Shown: piece by piece, positions 1 through 10,058 of the stretch | How positions within the stretch are numbered: the first letter of the stretch is position 1 | How the letters are laid out: each line of letters begins with the position of its first letter | Position numbers and translations under genes: made by a program | The notes under the pieces: generated by a model | Databases searched by the model: none | What the model was told of the DNA's origin: nothing | What the model saw: only the letters and a program-made list of their open reading frames with translations | From: Flavobacterium hydrophilum | GTDB lineage: Bacteria > Bacteroidota > Bacteroidia > Flavobacteriales > Flavobacteriaceae | DNA length: 64,000 nucleotides | Reading direction: 5' to 3' | Assembly: GCF_003202405.1 (NCBI RefSeq) | Contig: NZ_QJHL01000004.1 | Location: 434,001-498,000 of the forward strand

Positions 1-851
1 ATCCGAGATATAAAAAAACGGGGCAGCGTATACAAAAGTTATTTATGAAAACGCCTTTTGCCTTGAGTATCATAAAAACGGATTCGCTTAACGGAATTAT
101 TCCTGTTGAACCAAATCTTGCTTCATCTTACAGAATTGAAGTTTCAGACTATTTTGGAAATTTAAATTCGGTTACCGTTCCTGTTGAATATGATTCTGAA
201 ACTCCTGTTATAAATTCAGAATCCATAATTTCAAACTATTTTGTACGTTATAATAAAGATTCGAATTTTGAGAAAGATAATATGTCTGTATTTTTTCCTG
301 CGGGGACTTTTTACGAAGATTTTAATTTGAATTTTGATGTAAAAAACAATCGGATTTACATCCATGAAGATGTTGTTCCAGTACATTCGAATTTTACGAT
401 TACCATAAAAGACAGTACCTATTCTGAAAATTTAAGAGATAAACTCTTTATTGCAAGACTAAGTGGAAATAGCAAAAGTTATAATGCGACAACAAGAAAA
501 GATAATGTCTTTACTGCGAAATCAAAAATCTTAGGACAATACGGCTTGGTTTTAGATACTATTGCTCCGGTTATAAAAATCAATAAAGTTATTCAGGATA
601 AATGGATTACCGGTGTTAAAAATGTTCAGTTTACAATTGGTGATGCTTTATCAGGAATTAAATCTTATAATGGATATTTGAACGGAAATTGGATTTTGTT
701 TGAATATGACAATAAAACGAGAAAGATAACGCATACTTTTGATGACACGATGATTGCTGAGGGTGCTAATGATTTAAAAATTGAAGTAGTTGATAATGTG
801 GGGAATTCTGCTATCTTTGAAACTCATTTTTTTAGAAGTCAACAAAAATAA
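1..851 (+). CDS. C-terminal part of an M23-family peptidase-like protein (5' end outside the window)
   Basis: The reading frame is open from the first bases, so the gene starts upstream; the ATG at 45 is internal and not a credible start. The visible ~283 residues carry no catalytic motif. They are beta-rich and contain two Ig-like stretches, around IEVSDYFGN and, near the end, IEVVDNVGNSA. From memory of the family this resembles the C-terminal region of flavobacterial M23 (LytM-type) cell-wall endopeptidases, which would act in the periplasm or at the surface. The TonB-receptor gene follows after 11 bp, so the two are probably co-transcribed. The family assignment is inferred, because the peptidase domain lies outside the window. 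Confidence 0.6.
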   Translation, partial: PRYKKTGQRIQKLFMKTPFALSIIKTDSLNGIIPVEPNLASSYRIEVSDYFGNLNSVTVPVEYDSETPVINSESIISNYFVRYNKDSNFEKDNMSVFFPAGTFYEDFNLNFDVKNNRIYIHEDVVPVHSNFTITIKDSTYSENLRDKLFIARLSGNSKSYNATTRKDNVFTAKSKILGQYGLVLDTIAPVIKINKVIQDKWITGVKNVQFTIGDALSGIKSYNGYLNGNWILFEYDNKTRKITHTFDDTMIAEGANDLKIEVVDNVGNSAIFETHFFRSQQK

Positions 852-862
852 AATCTAAGCGT

Positions 863-3328
863 TTGAATAATTTTAAATTAGTAATTGTTTTCCTTTTTTT
901 ATGTGTTGGTTATGTGTCATCTGCCCAAAGCGCTCGTGTTAAAGGAATTATTTTAGATAGTGAAAATCATCCGGTTGCTGATGTGAATATTACTTCAGGT
1001 GATAAAGTTTCGAAATCGGATGCTAAAGGTCGTTTTGATATTTTTGTTCCATCAAACAAAAAGGTAGTTTTAGTCTTTACGCACATTTCGTTAAAAATGA
1101 TGACCTTAACGGTAAATCTGAAGCCTTATGAAACCTTTGTTTTTAATCCGGTGATGAATAACTCGGAGGAGCAGATGGGAGAAGTTTTTGTTTCTTCCAA
1201 AAATAAAAAACGTGTTCAGGGAATTACAGTTATTGATCCAACTACCATAAAAAAAATACCCGGGGCAAATGCAGGAATAGAAAATATTCTTAAGACATTG
1301 CCGGGAGTAAACTCGAACAACGAATTGAGTACCCAATATGCAGTTCGCGGGGGTAATTATGATGAAAATTTGGTATATGTGAACGAAGTTGAAGTCTATC
1401 GCCCTTTTTTGATTCGTTCCGGACAGCAGGAAGGACTGAGTTTTACCAACACCGATTTAGTACAAAACGTAGATTTTTCTGCAGGTGGATTTCAGGCTAA
1501 ATTTGGCGATAAATTATCCTCTGTTTTAGATATCACTTATAGAAAACCAACTCAATTTGGAGCTTCGCTGGAAGCCAGTTTTCTTGGCGGAAGCATTTCT
1601 GTTGATGCCGTTTCTAAAAATAAAAAATGGTCTGCCGTAACCGGTGTTCGTTATCGAAATAATAGTTTACTGGTTAATAGTCAGGATACACAAACTAATT
1701 ACACACCAACATTTGCAGATATTCAGACGAATATTAATTATGATATTTCTCAAAAATGGCAATTGAGTTTTTTAGGCAATATTTCGCAAAATAAATATTT
1801 ATATCGTCCATTAACACGCGAAACAAAATTCGGTACGATTGATCAGCCAATGGCACTTGCTGTTTTTTATGAAGGCCAGGAAAAAGATCAATACGATACT
1901 TATTTTGGAGCTATAAAAACAACTTATAAAGCCACCCCAACTCTTACTTTCAAATTGATAGGATCCTTATTTCATACTATTGAGCAGGAACATTTTGATA
2001 TTTTAGCCCAATACCGTTTAGGAAATATAGATGAAGAAGGAAATATAAATCCTGATGATGTCGATTTTACAAGAGGAATTGGAACCCAGCTTAATCATGC
2101 ACGAAATGATCTGGATGCCTTGATCGCGAATATTGAAATTAAAGGCTTCAAAGAATGGAAAAATAATAATCAGTTGGAGTTTGGTTTGAAATATACAAGA
2201 GAATCCATACGTGACCGAATTGTAGAGTGGGAGATGATTGATTCTGCAGGATTTTCATTAAATCCTCCTATCTTAAATCTTCCTAAAAATAATCAGCCAT
2301 ACCAACCTTATACAGGACCGCTTTTACCGTATCAAAATATCCGTGCAACTAATTTCAACGATATAAACAGATTTTCAGGTTATGCGCAATGGAACAACAA
2401 AACAGAGTTGGGATCAAATCAATTTTGGTATACTGTTGGTGCACGTTTTCAAAGCTGGCAGGTTTCCGGAACTGCTGTAGAAGGAAAAAACCAAGTTGTT
2501 TTTAGTCCGCGTGTGCAATTTGCTTTAAAGCCGGATTGGAATATGGATATGATTTTTCGACTTTCAGGAGGTTTGTATCATCAGCCGCCATTTTATCGGG
2601 AGCTTCGTGATTTGAATGGAGAAGTTGACCCAAATGTAAAAGCACAGCAATCAATCCATTTTGTTTTAAGTAATGATTATAATTTTAAAATGTGGAATCG
2701 TCCTTTTAAATGGGTTACGGAGGTTTATTATAAGTCACTTTCAGATGTAAACACCTACTCAATAGATAATGTTAGGATTCGTTATGTTGCTGATAACAAT
2801 GCAAAAGCTTATGCGCAAGGATTGGATTTCAGATTAAATGGAGAATTTGTTCCGGGGACAGAATCCTGGATAAGCTTCGGTTATCTGAAAACGGAAGAAA
2901 ATTATGAAAATAAAGGCTTTATCGCCAGACCAACTGATCAACGATTGAAATTTGCGATGTTGTTTCAGGATTATATGCCAAACATCCCAAGTATAAAATT
3001 GTATTTGAATTTAGTTTACAATACCGGTTTGCCTGGAGGTTCTCCTTCTTATTCAGATCCTTATTTGTACCAAAACAGATTAAATGATTACAGAAGGGCA
3101 GATGTTGGTTTTGCAAAAGTTTTTATAGACCAGAACAATATTGCAAAAACAGGCTGGCTTAAGACCTTTAAAGAATTGTCATTAGGATTAGAAATATTCA
3201 ATCTTTTCAATAATCAAAATGCCATTACCAATACCTGGGTTAGAGATGCTTATTCAAAAAATCAATATGCAATCCCAAATTATATGACATCGCGCGTTTT
3301 TAATATAAAGCTGAATGCGAGATTGTAA
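863..3328 (+). CDS. TonB-dependent receptor with CarboxypepD_reg-like N-terminus
   Basis: An 821-residue outer-membrane receptor. Residues 1-21 are a signal peptide ending VSSAQS. Residues ~24-105 form a carboxypeptidase regulatory-like beta-sandwich (VKGIILDSENHPVADVNI). A plug follows (LKTLPGVNSNN, AVRGGNYDEN), then a long barrel ending in an aromatic-rich strand. The start must be the TTG at 863: a stop codon lies two codons upstream, and the next ATG would remove the signal peptide. It follows the M23-like gene by 11 bp. No SusD partner is adjacent, so a polysaccharide-utilisation role is not supported and the substrate is unknown. Confidence 0.88.
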   Translation: MNNFKLVIVFLFLCVGYVSSAQSARVKGIILDSENHPVADVNITSGDKVSKSDAKGRFDIFVPSNKKVVLVFTHISLKMMTLTVNLKPYETFVFNPVMNNSEEQMGEVFVSSKNKKRVQGITVIDPTTIKKIPGANAGIENILKTLPGVNSNNELSTQYAVRGGNYDENLVYVNEVEVYRPFLIRSGQQEGLSFTNTDLVQNVDFSAGGFQAKFGDKLSSVLDITYRKPTQFGASLEASFLGGSISVDAVSKNKKWSAVTGVRYRNNSLLVNSQDTQTNYTPTFADIQTNINYDISQKWQLSFLGNISQNKYLYRPLTRETKFGTIDQPMALAVFYEGQEKDQYDTYFGAIKTTYKATPTLTFKLIGSLFHTIEQEHFDILAQYRLGNIDEEGNINPDDVDFTRGIGTQLNHARNDLDALIANIEIKGFKEWKNNNQLEFGLKYTRESIRDRIVEWEMIDSAGFSLNPPILNLPKNNQPYQPYTGPLLPYQNIRATNFNDINRFSGYAQWNNKTELGSNQFWYTVGARFQSWQVSGTAVEGKNQVVFSPRVQFALKPDWNMDMIFRLSGGLYHQPPFYRELRDLNGEVDPNVKAQQSIHFVLSNDYNFKMWNRPFKWVTEVYYKSLSDVNTYSIDNVRIRYVADNNAKAYAQGLDFRLNGEFVPGTESWISFGYLKTEENYENKGFIARPTDQRLKFAMLFQDYMPNIPSIKLYLNLVYNTGLPGGSPSYSDPYLYQNRLNDYRRADVGFAKVFIDQNNIAKTGWLKTFKELSLGLEIFNLFNNQNAITNTWVRDAYSKNQYAIPNYMTSRVFNIKLNARL

Positions 3329-3457
3329 TAAAATAATTGGATAAAATAAAGGCATTTTTAATATACTATATAAATATTTTTGCCTTAGTAATATTCAATA
3401 AAAATAAATATTATCACCAAAAACGCTATATTTGATAATCGAATATAATTGATGCAG

Positions 3458-4180
3458 ATGAAAAATCATTTAAAATATATAGCCTTAGCAATTATTGGAT
3501 CTTTAGCAAGTTGTAAAGATGAAGCTCAGAAACCTAAAGTGACTTATGATGCTTCAAATAAAAAAAGTGTTGTGACTAAAACAGATTCAACACAAATTGA
3601 AATCGCTGATCTGCCTATCCAAATCGAAGGTACCGATTATCTGATTCATCCGGTTGGAGATTTGAGAGTTTTTGAAAAAGGTACAAAAGCACGCTATGGC
3701 TCATCAAGTGTAAATGATGTAAGTTTTACAATTTCTAATTTAGGCGATTTTGAAATTACAGGTTATCTGCAAAATTTGAAATTTCAAAAAACAGATTCAG
3801 ATTCTATCAGACCTTTATCGGATAAGCCAGTTTTAATTTTAACAGCTACATATTTAAAAACAATTGCAGATAAAACCCAAAAGAAAATCATGGCGTATAC
3901 CCTGACAGATTCAGATACGAATAAGGATGGAAAAATTGATACAGGGGATATTAAAACGCTTTATTTAAGTGACATCAGCGGAGAAAATTTCACAAAAGTC
4001 TCAGCAGATTTACAAGAGTTGGTAGACTGGAGTGTCATTGAATCAAAAAACCGAATTTATTTCAGAACAATTGAAGACACTAACCAAAATGGACAGTTTG
4101 ATAAAAATGATGTTTTGCATTACAACTATATAGATTTAGCTTCAAAAAATTGGGAAGTGAAAAATTATAAGCCAATATAG
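3458..4180 (+). CDS. Predicted lipoprotein with two EF-hand-like calcium loops
   Basis: About 240 residues with a lipoprotein signal peptide whose lipobox is SLASC. The mature part has no domain I can name. Two aspartate-rich loops near the C-terminus, DTNKDGKIDTGD and DTNQNGQFDKND, follow the D-x-N/D-x-D/N-G pattern of EF-hand or dockerin calcium sites. The start is taken at ATG 3458; ATG 3452 is equally in frame. A TAnnTTTG box at 3427-3434 suggests its own promoter. The function is unknown; calcium binding is inferred from the motifs alone. Confidence 0.72.
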   Translation: MKNHLKYIALAIIGSLASCKDEAQKPKVTYDASNKKSVVTKTDSTQIEIADLPIQIEGTDYLIHPVGDLRVFEKGTKARYGSSSVNDVSFTISNLGDFEITGYLQNLKFQKTDSDSIRPLSDKPVLILTATYLKTIADKTQKKIMAYTLTDSDTNKDGKIDTGDIKTLYLSDISGENFTKVSADLQELVDWSVIESKNRIYFRTIEDTNQNGQFDKNDVLHYNYIDLASKNWEVKNYKPI

Positions 4181-4323
4181 TTTTATTTTCTAAGATACTA
4201 AGGTTTTTAAAGTGCTTTTTATTTTTTATCAAGATAAAAAATGATTTTATTCTTTTTATCTATTTTGAGAAAAAGAACTCATTAGCTTCGTCTCTTAGAT
4301 AGAACCTGAGCATCTCAAAAAAC

Positions 4324-5025
4324 TCAAATCAAAATGTCGCTTTCCAAATCTGACTTTTCGATTTCTAATCCGAAACCTAAACGTTCTACCAACTCAATTA
4401 CAAGTTTTTTATACCAGTTCTCTGACTTGGGATGAATGTATATCTTTTCGATTAATTCATTAATGTCAACATTGATTTTTAATCCTTCATTCAGTTTTAA
4501 ATTGCTTTGAGAAGTATCCGTAATAATTCGAACCTCACGCTCGTACTGAAAACTTTTTCGTTTGAACAAAAACGGAAAAAATAAATCATCAAACGGAATG
4601 TATTCTTTTTTATAGTCTATATAATTAACTTCTCCAATATACTGATCAAAATTATTCTCAGGGTTTACAGCCTTTTGGAGTCTTCCAATTGTGGACTGAA
4701 TCGCTAATCCCTCACTATTTTGAGTAAAAATCTGCCACATTGCATACGATTCATATTCGTTAATGTGCCAGCTGCTTACGGCTACTTTTTCACGATGTAT
4801 TTTGTAATAATTTAAAAATTCAGGATTGTCAATAGCCAGTTTTTTGATTTCTTCAAATGTGGGCTCGCTAAAAGTACCTTCATACTGATCTTCAAATTTA
4901 TCAGAGCGGGACATGAATAGTTTTTTCGAAAGTAATAAATCAAGAAACTTGGATAAGTCAAGATATTTCCAAACGATAGTGTCGGGATCATCCGGGAGTT
5001 TAATGTTTGGGTTGTTAAGATACAT
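4324..5025 (-). CDS. DUF2971-like protein
   Basis: About 233 residues. The N-terminal pattern (IVWKYLDLSKFLDLL, LFMSRSDKFEDQYEG) and the C-terminal KSFQYEREVRII are typical of DUF2971 proteins, which have no established biochemical role and are often found in accessory regions. The start is placed at ATG 5025. A longer frame to 5082 would run into the hairpin at 5079-5128, which looks like the terminator of the neighbouring ABC gene. No signal peptide is visible, so it is probably cytoplasmic. Confidence 0.72.
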   Translation of the reverse strand: MYLNNPNIKLPDDPDTIVWKYLDLSKFLDLLLSKKLFMSRSDKFEDQYEGTFSEPTFEEIKKLAIDNPEFLNYYKIHREKVAVSSWHINEYESYAMWQIFTQNSEGLAIQSTIGRLQKAVNPENNFDQYIGEVNYIDYKKEYIPFDDLFFPFLFKRKSFQYEREVRIITDTSQSNLKLNEGLKINVDINELIEKIYIHPKSENWYKKLVIELVERLGFGLEIEKSDLESDILI

Positions 5026-5078
5026 TTTAAGAGAGTTAAATGATTTATTCTTTAACTGACCTAAAGTTATAAAAATAA

Positions 5079-5128
5079 ACACAGATTAAGGAAAGTAAAC
5101 TCAGTTTTAATGTTTCCTTAATCTGTGT
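5079..5128 (-). terminator. Intrinsic terminator after the ABC exporter gene
   Basis: A perfect 16-bp stem: ACACAGATTAAGGAAA at 5079-5094 pairs with 5113-5128 across an 18-nt loop. On the minus strand it is followed by the T-rich TTATTTTTA. It lies 29 bp past the stop of the ABC exporter. Confidence 0.7.
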
Positions 5129-5156
5129 GAATTAATATGGTTATTGTACGTGAATT

Positions 5157-6986
5157 TTAAGATTCGAATGACTGCATTGTTACCAGTTTGTGATAGGTGC
5201 CGTTGTGAGAAATTAACTCATCGTGAGTTCCCTGTTCTACAATTTTTCCTTTTTGCATCACAACAATTATATCAGCTTTTTGAATCGTAGAAAGTCGGTG
5301 AGCGATAACAATCGAAGTTCTGTTTTGCATCATATTTTCAAGTGCAACCTGAACAAATTTTTCGCTCTCAGTATCCAGTGCTGATGTGGCTTCGTCCAAA
5401 ATCATGATTGGAGGATTTTTTAATACCGCACGGGCAATAGATAAACGTTGTTTCTGCCCTCCGGAAATTTTGCTTCCGCTGTCTCCAATATTAGTGTAAA
5501 TTCCTTTCGGAAGATCTTTTACGAATTCGTAAGCGTTTGCAATTTTCAACGCTTCAATAATTTCGTCATCTGTTGCATCTAATTTTCCTAAAGAGACATT
5601 CGCTTTAATTGTGTCATTAAATAAAGTGATTTCTTGTGTAACCAATCCCATTAAGCTTCTAAGTGAATGCAGACTCATGTCTTTGATGTTAATTCCGTCA
5701 ATAGAAATTGTTCCTTCGTTTACATCATAAAAACGAGTTAATAAATTCGCAATTGTACTTTTTCCGCTTCCGGATTGTCCAACCAGAGCAACAGTTTGTC
5801 CTTTCTTAATTTGAAGAGAAAAATCTTTTAGAACGTCTGTTTCTTCATATTTAAAGTTGATGTTTTCAATATTTATAGCATCTTCAAAAGTTTCTTTTTC
5901 AAAAGCTTTAGGCTTGGATGTAATTGGGTTTTCCTGATCTAAAATTTCTAAAACACGTTCAGCTGCGGCATTTCCTCTTTTTACGGCGTAAGAAGCTTTA
6001 GATATTGATTTTGCTGGTGTCAGGATGTTGTATGCTAATCCCATGTAAGTAATGAATTCAGCCCCCTTTAAAGTGTGTTCGATTAAAACCATTTGACCTC
6101 CATACCAAAGTAAAATGGCAATAACCATAATTCCCATAAATTCGCTCGCAGGAGAAGCCAGATTTTGACGATTTCCAATACTGTTTGATAATTTAAAAAA
6201 GCGATCAGTTGAATTTTGGAATACACGATTGAAATAATTTTCAGAGTTATATCCTTTTACAACTTTCAGTCCCCCAAGTGTTTCCTCAATAGTGGATAAA
6301 AAGGTGCCTTGTTCTTGTTGTGCTTTGGTAGATTTTCTTTTTAATTGTTTTCCAATTAAAGAGATAATATATCCTGAAATAGGAATAAAAACAAATACAA
6401 AAAGGGTAAGTTTTACGCTTATCGTAAACATAGCGACAATAGTAAAAATAATAGTTAGAGGTTCTTTTACAATAAGTTCAAGAATGGCTAAAAAAGAGGA
6501 TTGTACCTCGTTTACATCTGCAGAAATTCTCGAAATTACATCACCTTTTCTCTTTTCTGAGAAAAAAGCCAATGGTAATTCTAATGTTTTTTTATACATC
6601 GCATTTCGAATGTCTCTGAGGATACCATTTCTTAAATAGGTAATAAAAAACATGGCAAGATAGTCAGAGATGTTTTTTAATAGAAAGATCGTAATAATTC
6701 CCGTTACCAAAATTGATAATGTATATCCAATGCCGTTTGTATCGGTTATTGAAGTTAAATAATAACTTAGATAATTCGATAAATATTTTTTTAATTCCCA
6801 GATTCCTTTGTAAGCCGGAATGGTATAAATTTTTTTTGCTTGCCCAAACAATACATCCATCATAGGCATTAAAGAAAGAAACGAAAGTGTTCCAAATAAG
6901 GCGTACAGAACATTAAAAAAGACATTTAAGTATGCGTATCTTTTATACGGATATACAAAGGGTAGTATTTTTTTGAAATTACTCAT
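5157..6986 (-). CDS. ABC transporter, fused permease and ATP-binding domains (MsbA-like)
   Basis: A 609-residue half-transporter that should act as a homodimer in the inner membrane. Residues ~15-330 are an exporter-type transmembrane domain with about six helices. Residues ~365-609 are the ATPase, with Walker A GQSGSGKST near 400, signature SGGQKQRLSIARA, Walker B IMILDEATSALD and the H-loop IAHRLST. Bacteroidota proteins of this type are often called MsbA (lipid A core flippase), but the sequence alone does not separate lipid from peptide or drug export. It is transcribed alone, with a hairpin terminator downstream. Confidence 0.9.
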   Translation of the reverse strand: MSNFKKILPFVYPYKRYAYLNVFFNVLYALFGTLSFLSLMPMMDVLFGQAKKIYTIPAYKGIWELKKYLSNYLSYYLTSITDTNGIGYTLSILVTGIITIFLLKNISDYLAMFFITYLRNGILRDIRNAMYKKTLELPLAFFSEKRKGDVISRISADVNEVQSSFLAILELIVKEPLTIIFTIVAMFTISVKLTLFVFVFIPISGYIISLIGKQLKRKSTKAQQEQGTFLSTIEETLGGLKVVKGYNSENYFNRVFQNSTDRFFKLSNSIGNRQNLASPASEFMGIMVIAILLWYGGQMVLIEHTLKGAEFITYMGLAYNILTPAKSISKASYAVKRGNAAAERVLEILDQENPITSKPKAFEKETFEDAINIENINFKYEETDVLKDFSLQIKKGQTVALVGQSGSGKSTIANLLTRFYDVNEGTISIDGINIKDMSLHSLRSLMGLVTQEITLFNDTIKANVSLGKLDATDDEIIEALKIANAYEFVKDLPKGIYTNIGDSGSKISGGQKQRLSIARAVLKNPPIMILDEATSALDTESEKFVQVALENMMQNRTSIVIAHRLSTIQKADIIVVMQKGKIVEQGTHDELISHNGTYHKLVTMQSFES

Positions 6987-7113
6987 TTATATTTTTTGAT
7001 ATTGATTTCTTTTATCATCATGACCAATAAGCCGCTTGGTCATGTATTTTTTACCGGACAAAATTAATCCAATTAAGGTGTTTTCAATTTCTTTTTGCTT
7101 TTTTTTATAAAAA

Positions 7114-7152
7114 AAGTTCTGATTTGTATTGAGAAAATACAAATCAGAACTT
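7114..7152 (-). terminator. Strong intrinsic terminator after the phosphohexomutase gene
   Basis: A perfect 17-bp stem (7114-7130 with 7136-7152) and a 5-nt loop, followed on the minus strand by a run of T. It lies about 85 bp past the stop of the phosphomutase gene. Confidence 0.82.
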
Positions 7153-7236
7153 AAGTTTTGAGTTTGTCAATTGCACAATCATTGTGTATACAATTGGAAG
7201 CATTCTTAGAAAGAATCTTATATCTGGTTCGTTGTA

Positions 7237-8964
7237 TTAATTCAATTGCATATCTGCAATGATATTCTGTATTTTTTGGTCTAAGAAACTTTCGGCAGCA
7301 TCAAAATCCAAAACTGATTCAATTTCAGCATTTACACTGATGTAGAATTTGATTTTGGGTTCAGTACCGCTTGGTCTTGCACAAATTTTAGAACCGTCTT
7401 CAGTATAATAAATCAAAACGTTTGATTTTGGCATATCCATCACTGATTCTTCACTTGTCAATAAATTTAAAGCAACAGATGACTGATAATCTTCAACCAT
7501 GATTACTCTTTGACCGTTGATTTCTTTCAATGGATTTTCTCTTAAATTAATCATCATCTGATTGATTTCTTCTAAGCCTTCAATTCCTTTTTTAGTTAAT
7601 GAAACCAAATATTCTTTATAAAAACCATTTTCAACATACAGTTGCAAAAGTTCTTTGTAAACAGAACTTCCGGCAGCTTTTGCCTGAGCTGCAACTTCGC
7701 ATATTAATAAAGTAGCTGCAACAGCATCTTTATCTCTTACTGCATCACCAACCATAAAGCCAAAACTTTCTTCTCCGCCACCAATAAACTGAAGTTCAGG
7801 AAAATCTTTGATCATTTTGGCAATCCATTTAAAGCCTGTCAGACCAACTTTGCATTCTACACCATAACTTGTTGCCAGTTCCATTATCATCGGAGTAGAA
7901 ACAATAGTTGAGCCCACAAATTGTTTTCCGTTAATCTTGCCTGCTTTTTTCCATTGTTTCAAAAGGAAAGAAGTCATCAAAACCATGGTCTGGTTTCCGT
8001 TAAGCAAAATCATTTTGCCTTCGTTATTTCTAACAGCAACACCTAAACGGTCACAATCAGGATCAGTTCCTACCACGATATCCGAATTGGTTTTGTCTGC
8101 CAAAGCCAAAGCCATAGTCAATGCTTCCGGTTCTTCCGGATTTGGAGATTTTACAGTTGGAAAATTTCCATCTGGAATCGCTTGTTCAGGAACAATATGT
8201 ACATTTTTATATCCAGCCTCAGATAAAGTATCCGGAACTGATTTTATCGAAGTTCCGTGCAATGAAGTAAAAACAATATGCAGATTGTCTTTGGCTTCAG
8301 CCGGAGTATTAAAACTCGCATTTTCGATAGATGATTTTACAAAAGCCTTGTCGATTTCTGTATCAATATATTGAATCAGGCTTTCGTCAGCATTAAATTT
8401 AATTTTATCGTAGCTTAAACTTTCAATCACATTAATAATGGCGGTATCTTCCGGCGGAACAATTTGCCCACCATCTTCCCAGTATACTTTGTATCCGTTG
8501 TATTCCGGTGGATTATGAGAAGCAGTTAGTACAATTCCGCATTGACATCCTAAATATTTAAGTGCAAATGATAATTCCGGAGTTGGGCGTAAATCTGAAA
8601 ACAAATAAACCTGAATTCCATTAGCAGAAAAAACATCAGCAACCACTTTTGCTAAAGTATTACTGTTGTGACGGCAATCATAAGCAATAACTACTTTTAT
8701 AGGCTGATTTGGAAACACTTCGTGCAGATAATCAGAAAGTCCCTGAGTGTTTTTTCCAAGCGTATATTTATTAATTCGGTTATTACCGATACCCATAACG
8801 CCACGCATTCCTCCTGTACCAAATTCGAGGTTTTTATAAAAACTTTCTTCAAGTTCTTTAGGCGATGTAGTCATTAATTCCTTAACGGCAGCTTGTGTTT
8901 CGTTATCAAATGTTGGTGTTAACCATTCGTTTACGGCGCTTAAAATATTAGGAGCGATATTCAT
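7237..8964 (-). CDS. Phosphohexomutase (phosphoglucomutase/phosphomannomutase superfamily)
   Basis: A 575-residue cytosolic enzyme that would interconvert hexose 1- and 6-phosphates for glycogen, nucleotide-sugar or cell-wall precursors. The phosphoserine loop is TASHNPP with Ser149. The metal-binding loop GTDPDCDRLG is near residue 300, a substrate loop GGGEESFGF near 397, and the phosphate-binding RPSGTEPK near the C-terminus. The length and motif order fit the PGM2-like group. Whether the substrate is glucose, mannose or ribose phosphate cannot be read from the sequence. Confidence 0.92.
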   Translation of the reverse strand: MNIAPNILSAVNEWLTPTFDNETQAAVKELMTTSPKELEESFYKNLEFGTGGMRGVMGIGNNRINKYTLGKNTQGLSDYLHEVFPNQPIKVVIAYDCRHNSNTLAKVVADVFSANGIQVYLFSDLRPTPELSFALKYLGCQCGIVLTASHNPPEYNGYKVYWEDGGQIVPPEDTAIINVIESLSYDKIKFNADESLIQYIDTEIDKAFVKSSIENASFNTPAEAKDNLHIVFTSLHGTSIKSVPDTLSEAGYKNVHIVPEQAIPDGNFPTVKSPNPEEPEALTMALALADKTNSDIVVGTDPDCDRLGVAVRNNEGKMILLNGNQTMVLMTSFLLKQWKKAGKINGKQFVGSTIVSTPMIMELATSYGVECKVGLTGFKWIAKMIKDFPELQFIGGGEESFGFMVGDAVRDKDAVAATLLICEVAAQAKAAGSSVYKELLQLYVENGFYKEYLVSLTKKGIEGLEEINQMMINLRENPLKEINGQRVIMVEDYQSSVALNLLTSEESVMDMPKSNVLIYYTEDGSKICARPSGTEPKIKFYISVNAEIESVLDFDAAESFLDQKIQNIIADMQLN

Positions 8965-9005
8965 GTAAATGTTTTTTTAATGTTTAAATTAAAGATAGGA
9001 ATTTT

Positions 9006-9089
9006 TCAGGAGCTAATCCTGCTGTTCACTATATCTTTTGTGGCGAAACCCGCCACAAAAGGATGCCGCTCCCATCAGGGCTAGGACAT
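9006..9089 (+). repeat. Dispersed flavobacterial hairpin repeat, copy 1
   Basis: An intergenic element of about 84 bp. Its centre is a perfect 11-bp hairpin, CTTTTGTGGCG at 9035-9045 with CGCCACAAAAG at 9051-9061. It runs from TCAGGAGCTAAT to GGGCTAGG. A near-identical copy lies at 59834-59917, and a decayed copy seems to flank the IS110 element near 25.1 and 26.5 kb. It lies between two minus-strand genes. Confidence 0.85.
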
Positions 9090-9093
9090 TGCG

Positions 9094-10050
9094 TTAAAAA
9101 TTAACTTCCCGGGCAACTTTATATCGGGCTTCATTGCTTTTAGTGCGTAAAATAATTTCACCTAAAAAACCTGCTAAAAAGAGCTGAGTTCCCAAAATCA
9201 TGGTTGTTAAAGCAATATAAAACCACGGATTGTTAGTAACCAGGGTGTATTTCATTCCGGTATACATATGGTATAGTTTTGAAACTCCAATGTATCCTGC
9301 AGCTAAAAATCCAATGATGAACATAAAAGAGCCAATGGCGCCAAATAAATGCATAGGTCTTTTTCCGAATCGTGATAAAAACCAAATCGTAATCAAATCA
9401 AGAAATCCGTTAATAAAACGTTCCATTCCAAATTTGGTTTCACCATATTTACGGGCCTGATGTATCACTACTTTTTCGCCAATTTTTCCAAATCCGGCAT
9501 TTTTAGCCAAAACCGGAATATATCGGTGCATTTCACCGGAAACTTCTATGTTTTTTACAACAACATTTTTATAGGCTTTCAGACCACAGTTAAAATCATT
9601 CAACTCAACACCGGAAGTTTTTCTGGCGGCCCAGTTAAATAATTTTGAGGGCAGGTTTTTGGCCACAACAGAATCGTAACGTTTCTTTTTCCAGCCTGAA
9701 ACCAAATCATATTTTTGGGCTGTAATCATTTCGTACAACCCCGGAATTTCATCAGGGCTGTCCTGCAAATCGGCATCCATCGTAATGATGACATCGCCCT
9801 GAGACTTTGCAAAACCAGCATGTAAAGCTTGTGATTTTCCAAAGTTTTTCATGAAACGAATTCCTTTTACATTCGGATTTTCATTAGAAAAACTTTCGAT
9901 GATATTCCACGAATCATCTGTACTTCCATCATCTACAAAAATGATTTCATAAGAGTAATTGTTGGATTGCATCACTTTAATAATCCACGAATAGAGTTCT
10001 TTTAGTGATTCCTCTTCGTTCAGAAGCGGTATAAGTATAGATAAATTCAT
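9094..10050 (-). CDS. Family 2 glycosyltransferase (DPM1/ArnC-like) with two C-terminal membrane helices
   Basis: 318 residues. The GT-A domain (1-~225) shows IPLLNEEESL, the nucleotide-binding VDDGSTDDS (D40-D41) and the metal-binding DADLQD near 93. Two transmembrane helices follow (~235-258 and ~272-300). This layout matches enzymes that move a sugar from a nucleotide donor to a polyprenyl phosphate at the inner membrane. The DUF4199 gene lies 8 bp upstream and is probably in the same operon. The sugar is unknown. Confidence 0.85.
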   Translation of the reverse strand: MNLSILIPLLNEEESLKELYSWIIKVMQSNNYSYEIIFVDDGSTDDSWNIIESFSNENPNVKGIRFMKNFGKSQALHAGFAKSQGDVIITMDADLQDSPDEIPGLYEMITAQKYDLVSGWKKKRYDSVVAKNLPSKLFNWAARKTSGVELNDFNCGLKAYKNVVVKNIEVSGEMHRYIPVLAKNAGFGKIGEKVVIHQARKYGETKFGMERFINGFLDLITIWFLSRFGKRPMHLFGAIGSFMFIIGFLAAGYIGVSKLYHMYTGMKYTLVTNNPWFYIALTTMILGTQLFLAGFLGEIILRTKSNEARYKVAREVNF

Positions 10051-10058
10051 TTATATTT

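Noticed and set aside
863..3328. SusC-type polysaccharide utilisation locus
   Set aside because: No SusD-like gene, glycosidase or regulator adjacent.
4221..4242. AT-only palindrome ATTTTTTATC/GATAAAAAAT between convergent genes
   Set aside because: It contains almost no GC pairs, so it is weak as a terminator.
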